Below are positions 7,715 to 10,746 of a stretch of 10,746 bases of DNA, one piece after another; position 1 is the stretch's first letter; each line of letters begins with the position of its first letter. The notes beneath the pieces are model-generated. The model searched no databases. It worked only from the letters and a program-made list of their open reading frames with translations, and was not told where the DNA came from. Both the position numbers and the translations under genes were made by a program. The stretch is taken from assembly GCA_004151065.3 (NCBI GenBank), contig NWUY0300071855.1, positions 21,517 through 32,262 on the forward strand, read 5' to 3'. Origin of the DNA: Larix sibirica (lineage: Eukaryota > Streptophyta > Pinopsida > Pinales > Pinaceae).

Positions 7715-7881
7715 ACTAAACTCGACGCTAAAATAAAGCTAAACCTAGAGCTAAAAAGGAAGCTAAACACGGTGCTAAAAATGTGTATAAATTTGTCACT
7801 AAAAAAGAAGCTAAACTCGAGGCTAAAAAGGAAGCTAAAGCTAGCACTAAAAGGGAAGGTAAACCCGATGCTATTTTGAAA
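7715..7881 (+). repeat. 12-bp minisatellite reading as an Ala-Lys four-residue repeat
   Basis: About fourteen consecutive units of 12 bases share a start of the type (G/A)CTAAA, for example GCTAAACCTAGA, GCTAAAAAGGAA, GCTAAACTCGAG and ACTAAAAGGGAA. One unit (7727-7737) has 11 bases; all later ones keep the 12-base phase. GCTAAAAAGGAA occurs twice, 72 bases apart. From 7738 the plus strand is open to TAA at 7924 and reads AKPRAKKEAKHGAKNV and then EAKLEAKKEAKAS, a lysine-rich AKxx repeat. No ATG opens this frame, so translation is unproven. Degenerate units may continue to about 7960. The minus-strand frame across it is only its shadow. Confidence 0.85.
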
Positions 7882-7984
7882 TGTTGTTTAATGTTGAATT
7901 TAACATCTGGAAGCTGTGCCAAATAATAAAAAAAGCACTAAAATATGTCACGAAAATAGGCACTAATGGCATGCTTTGTTGTCA

Positions 7985-9394
7985 TGTAATGGTGTTGATA
8001 TTGTGAAGGACACCATGTTCTATTACCCCTTAATAATTGAGCAAGGGAGTAGCATCTCTAGTCCACCCTCTCTTTAGCCTTCAAAGAATTCTACTAATGT
8101 TTGAAGTTGTGATAGGAATCATCTCTTTCTTCATGTTAGCCAACTTATTCTTGTACAATAGGTACCTTCTCATAGTCTTACTCTACACGATTGGGAGACC
8201 AACCTCTAAAAGAAGGAAAGGGTAGCGTATATTGCCTTTAATTATGAAATTGTTTATTATAAAACATTTCTAGAATTGGTTGATTTTAATCCAAGTCTCC
8301 CTAAAATTACTAAAACAATAGACTTCACAACCATACAAAATCAATAGGACAATAAGCGTGTCAAAGAGAAAATTATTTTTGTTCTAGAACTAGAACTCGG
8401 TATCTTTACAATTGTTTTCGAGACCAAAAAAGCTTTCCAACCTCCACCATTCCTTCTTTCAACACTACAATTATAGTTTAGCTTATGATGAATTTCAATT
8501 CTAGGGTGTGTGACATGCCTAGACTTGATGATCATTATCTCTAGTTTATTAGTATTGACAATCATCCCAAAGTTAGTGCAAAAATATTTAAGAATGTTAA
8601 TTTGATTTCCGATGTCATAAAGCTTCTTTGCTAAAAAGACAATGTCATTTGCATTATAAAGGAGGAGGGAAATAACTAGCCCTATCAGGTTAGTGCTTAC
8701 ACACCCTACTTTTTCTAGGCAATCTTCTAACTTGTTTATGTAAATTCCAAAAGGGGTTGGGAATCAAGGACATCCTTGATTGAACCCTATATCACAATTA
8801 ATTATTTTGATCAATCGTTGTTACTTCTAACTTTGGAAATGACTCTCTTATATAACCTTATCCCTACAACTCTCCACTCAAAGGGGACTCTAGTATCTTC
8901 CAATCTATTCCAAAGGTTATTATGAGGGATTCTATCAAAGGCTTTTCAACAAAGAAACATAAAATATTTCCTTTATTGTTTCGACACTCTTTGGATATAA
9001 TCCTAACTAGAGTAATAAATGATCTAAATTCGAGTGATAGCTTCGAAATCCAACATATCATTAACTCCCTTATCATGGTTTTCTGGAAACAAGCTAATCT
9101 TCTTTTATAAAATTATATTATACGACCTAGACATGAGAGAACTAATCATGATGGTCTTATAATTTGAGGGGTTATTTACGTCACCACTGTTAAAAATAGG
9201 AACAATATGACTTTATGTCCAAAGCTTAATAAAATCCTATTTAATTGGTGGGTTGAAAGGTTGTAGACATGAGAGATATGAATATAGCTACCAATTTTTA
9301 GAGTTTATGTTGGATACCCCTCGATTTCTTTAGTTTTTACCTTTGCAAGACACTTAACCATGAACTCAATGTCTAAGGTAGTGAAATGTTGTGC
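7985..9394 (-). pseudogene. Non-LTR retrotransposon (LINE) reverse transcriptase, truncated at both ends
   Basis: On the minus strand, LINE RT motifs appear in order. FTTLDIEFMVKCLAKVKTKE and IVPIFNSGDVNNPSNYKTI (9394 to about 9150) match the PI.K.GD..D..NYR block. ISKECRNNKGNILCFFVEK and AFDRIPHNNLWNRLE (complement of 8910-8942) match the F.DF.KAFD region. GFNQGCP lies at 8767-8787. The catalytic box reads LLLYNANDIVFL (8644-8658): an extra Asn and Asp-to-Asn where YADD is needed. IEIHHKLNYN, GGWKA, LYGCEV (8321-8338), GNIRYPFLLLEVGLPI and LKRGWTRDATPLLNY follow. At least three frame changes and about ten stops interrupt it. The part between KSRHVTH and IEIHHKL appears shortened. The endonuclease domain and poly(A) tail are missing. 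QGCP rather than the QGDP usual in plant L1 suggests another LINE clade. It once copied its own RNA at the target site; this copy cannot. Confidence 0.88.
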
Positions 9395-9597
9395 ATTGTT
9401 AAAATTATATTGTTGTTATTTAAATCATTAAGGTATCCTTAGATCCTTTTAAGGTATGTGTTGCAGTGCCCGATAGCGATCTGATCTTATTTATTAACTT
9501 TCCAAATTAGGATGAATCTTTAAATCATTTTAGGTTCGAATTTAGAATGTCTTAAGAGATTCTATTAGTTTCTATTTACATATTGTTACTCCTAGTC
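9395..9597. other. Region upstream of the LINE fragment, no clear feature
   Basis: The minus strand may continue the LINE ORF weakly for some tens of codons past 9394, but I see no dependable motif. No RNA gene or other repeat is visible. Confidence 0.3.
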
Positions 9598-9903
9598 ATG
9601 CAATCTTTTATTTTCACACACAGAGAGAGAGAGATCTCAACTTGGTGTCAATTGGGTGTAGTTCGAGTGGTTCCGAGGAAAATTGTCACACTTCCAATCC
9701 AATTTCAAATCTCACTTTCTTACATGTTTGGTCTTAGTGAACTTAATGCTGATGAACTATATATGACATATCCATCACTAGTTGACTTGGCCTTGTGCCT
9801 TAATGAATCTAGGGTTTACCCTAGGTACCATCCTCAAAATGAGGGGAAGTGCCCAAGAGGTTTCCCCTGGGATCTATTACCTAAGAAAAAAGATCCATCT
9901 TAA
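9598..9903 (+). CDS. Unidentified 101-residue ORF
   Basis: Starting at ATG 9598 the frame is open for 101 codons to TAA at 9901-9903, the longest ATG-started plus-strand frame of the window. Its first third includes a (CA)n(GA)n microsatellite that encodes THRERE, so the early part is low in information. The later part, MFGLSELNADELYMTYPSLV then DLALCLNESRVYPRYHP and GFPWDLLPKKKDPS, looks protein-like in composition but matches no family I recognise. There is no evident plant promoter, splice signal or partner gene. It may be a fragment of another decayed element or a chance frame. Its stop is followed by featureless AT-rich DNA. Confidence 0.2.
   Translation: MQSFIFTHREREISTWCQLGVVRVVPRKIVTLPIQFQISLSYMFGLSELNADELYMTYPSLVDLALCLNESRVYPRYHPQNEGKCPRGFPWDLLPKKKDPS
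9615..9634 (+). repeat. (CA)4(GA)6 compound microsatellite
   Basis: Four CA units (9615-9622) run directly into six GA units (9623-9634), followed by TCTC. It is the only clear dinucleotide repeat in the window. Confidence 0.85.
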
Positions 9904-10746
9904 CTTGGGTCCTTATGATTACATCTTCAATTGGTTATTATTGTCATTTTATTTGGTCTCTTGAGTAATGTTGGGTGCTCAACACACAAAGTTTTACTAA
10001 AGTACAGTGAGAGTTTTCAAAAGGACTAAGTTAAAATGCAGTAAAGTTCCACCAAGATCTACTCATTTCTCAAACTTCCTACAACTTGGTTAGTCTTAAA
10101 ATAGTCCAAAATTGATAAGAAAAGTTTCATGGTCAAATATTTTATCAATCAAGTGGAATTCTGACTTTCTAAAAATCCCTAACAAATTAAGAGAAGAATT
10201 TCTATGAGAAAATGAGTGCATTTGTCCATTTACTAACTTACTCCCTTTCATGATTATTTTAGTTTAATACTAATACCCTTAATAATTAAACTTGTTAATA
10301 AAATTAGGATTAGTCTATTTATTCTATGTTTTGGACTTTCAAGTGGGTTTATATTTCCAACTGGACTCCGAACAAAACAAGAAGGAAAACATACTAGAAA
10401 AAGGTTGAAAACGTAGAATATTTAGACTACACCATAAAATTATGGAAAGAAAATAGTTTTAAAAAATTAATAAAACATTTAAAATATTGAAAAATATGAA
10501 AAATAAACACAATAAAGTTAAGCTTAAAAAAACTCCCCACTCGGATTCAAATATAATTGGCAACATGTTATGTTGGATATGTGTATGTTTCTTCCATTGA
10601 ATGTAGCCCTTGACAACATTAAACCATACTTTAAAAATAATTAATCTTAAAAAAACTAAAATTTATATAACAATTTATAAATAAATTTAAATATAAAATA
10701 TTCACTATAAAATTGAAAACTTAAAAAAATAAAAACTCTCAAAGTC
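9904..10746. other. AT-rich DNA without recognisable feature
   Basis: I see no gene, RNA or clear repeat here. Base composition becomes markedly AT-rich after about 10430, with A-rich runs such as TTTAAAAAATTAATAAAA. It may be intergenic DNA or an unrecognised old element. Confidence 0.5.

Noticed and set aside
7728-7922. Minus-strand frame with hydrophobic LASFLA repeats, resembling a membrane protein
   Set aside because: It is only the reverse reading of the 12-bp minisatellite; the hydrophobic pattern follows from the repeat unit.

Overview
The window looks like repeat-rich nuclear DNA of a land plant. It is AT-rich with no long intact reading frame. It holds a decayed gypsy-type retrotransposon, a plant-type initiator-Met primer site, tRNA-derived SINE-like units and an old non-LTR element. 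The dense layering of very degraded elements, and an extra ORF downstream of integrase, would suit a large gymnosperm-like genome, but that lineage call is weak. I see no functional host gene.

Layout. (1) 1-617: no intact gene; a 93-bp diverged tandem duplication with a faint PPR-like reading, and a perfect 10-bp hairpin. (2) About 618-1624: probable LTR material. On the minus strand a TG...CA stretch (1083-1624) has a TATA box and is followed by a primer-binding-site-like motif (1068-1080). Inside it, a 78-bp direct repeat flanks the only N of the window and looks like an unmerged assembly overlap. (3) 1622-1922: plus-strand C-terminal end of a Ty3/gypsy integrase, with a frameshift. (4) 1923-2640: AT-rich spacer. 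(5) About 2642-5603: a long decayed plus-strand coding region of nearly 1000 codons, still readable by switching frames, ending at a G-rich polypurine-like tract (5604-5612) followed by a probable LTR start (TGATGGGACCC, 5613). Integrase, extra ORF, PPT and LTR in this order look like one gypsy-class element with an additional ORF in the position where Athila-type elements carry an env-like gene. This is the most interesting part of the window.

(6) 5613-7172: non-coding, probably LTR and flank. (7) 7173-7700: three tRNA-like units, two of them within a diverged ~188-bp tandem duplication. (8) 7715-7881: a 12-bp minisatellite that reads as a four-residue Ala-Lys repeat. (9) 7985-9394, minus strand: a non-LTR (LINE) reverse transcriptase pseudogene, truncated at both ends, with a disrupted catalytic YADD box. 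(10) 9598-9903: an unidentified 101-codon ORF. (11) 9904-10746: AT-rich DNA without a recognisable feature.

The genes do not work together as a pathway. The window is a graveyard of nested or abutting mobile elements on both strands, all apparently inactive.
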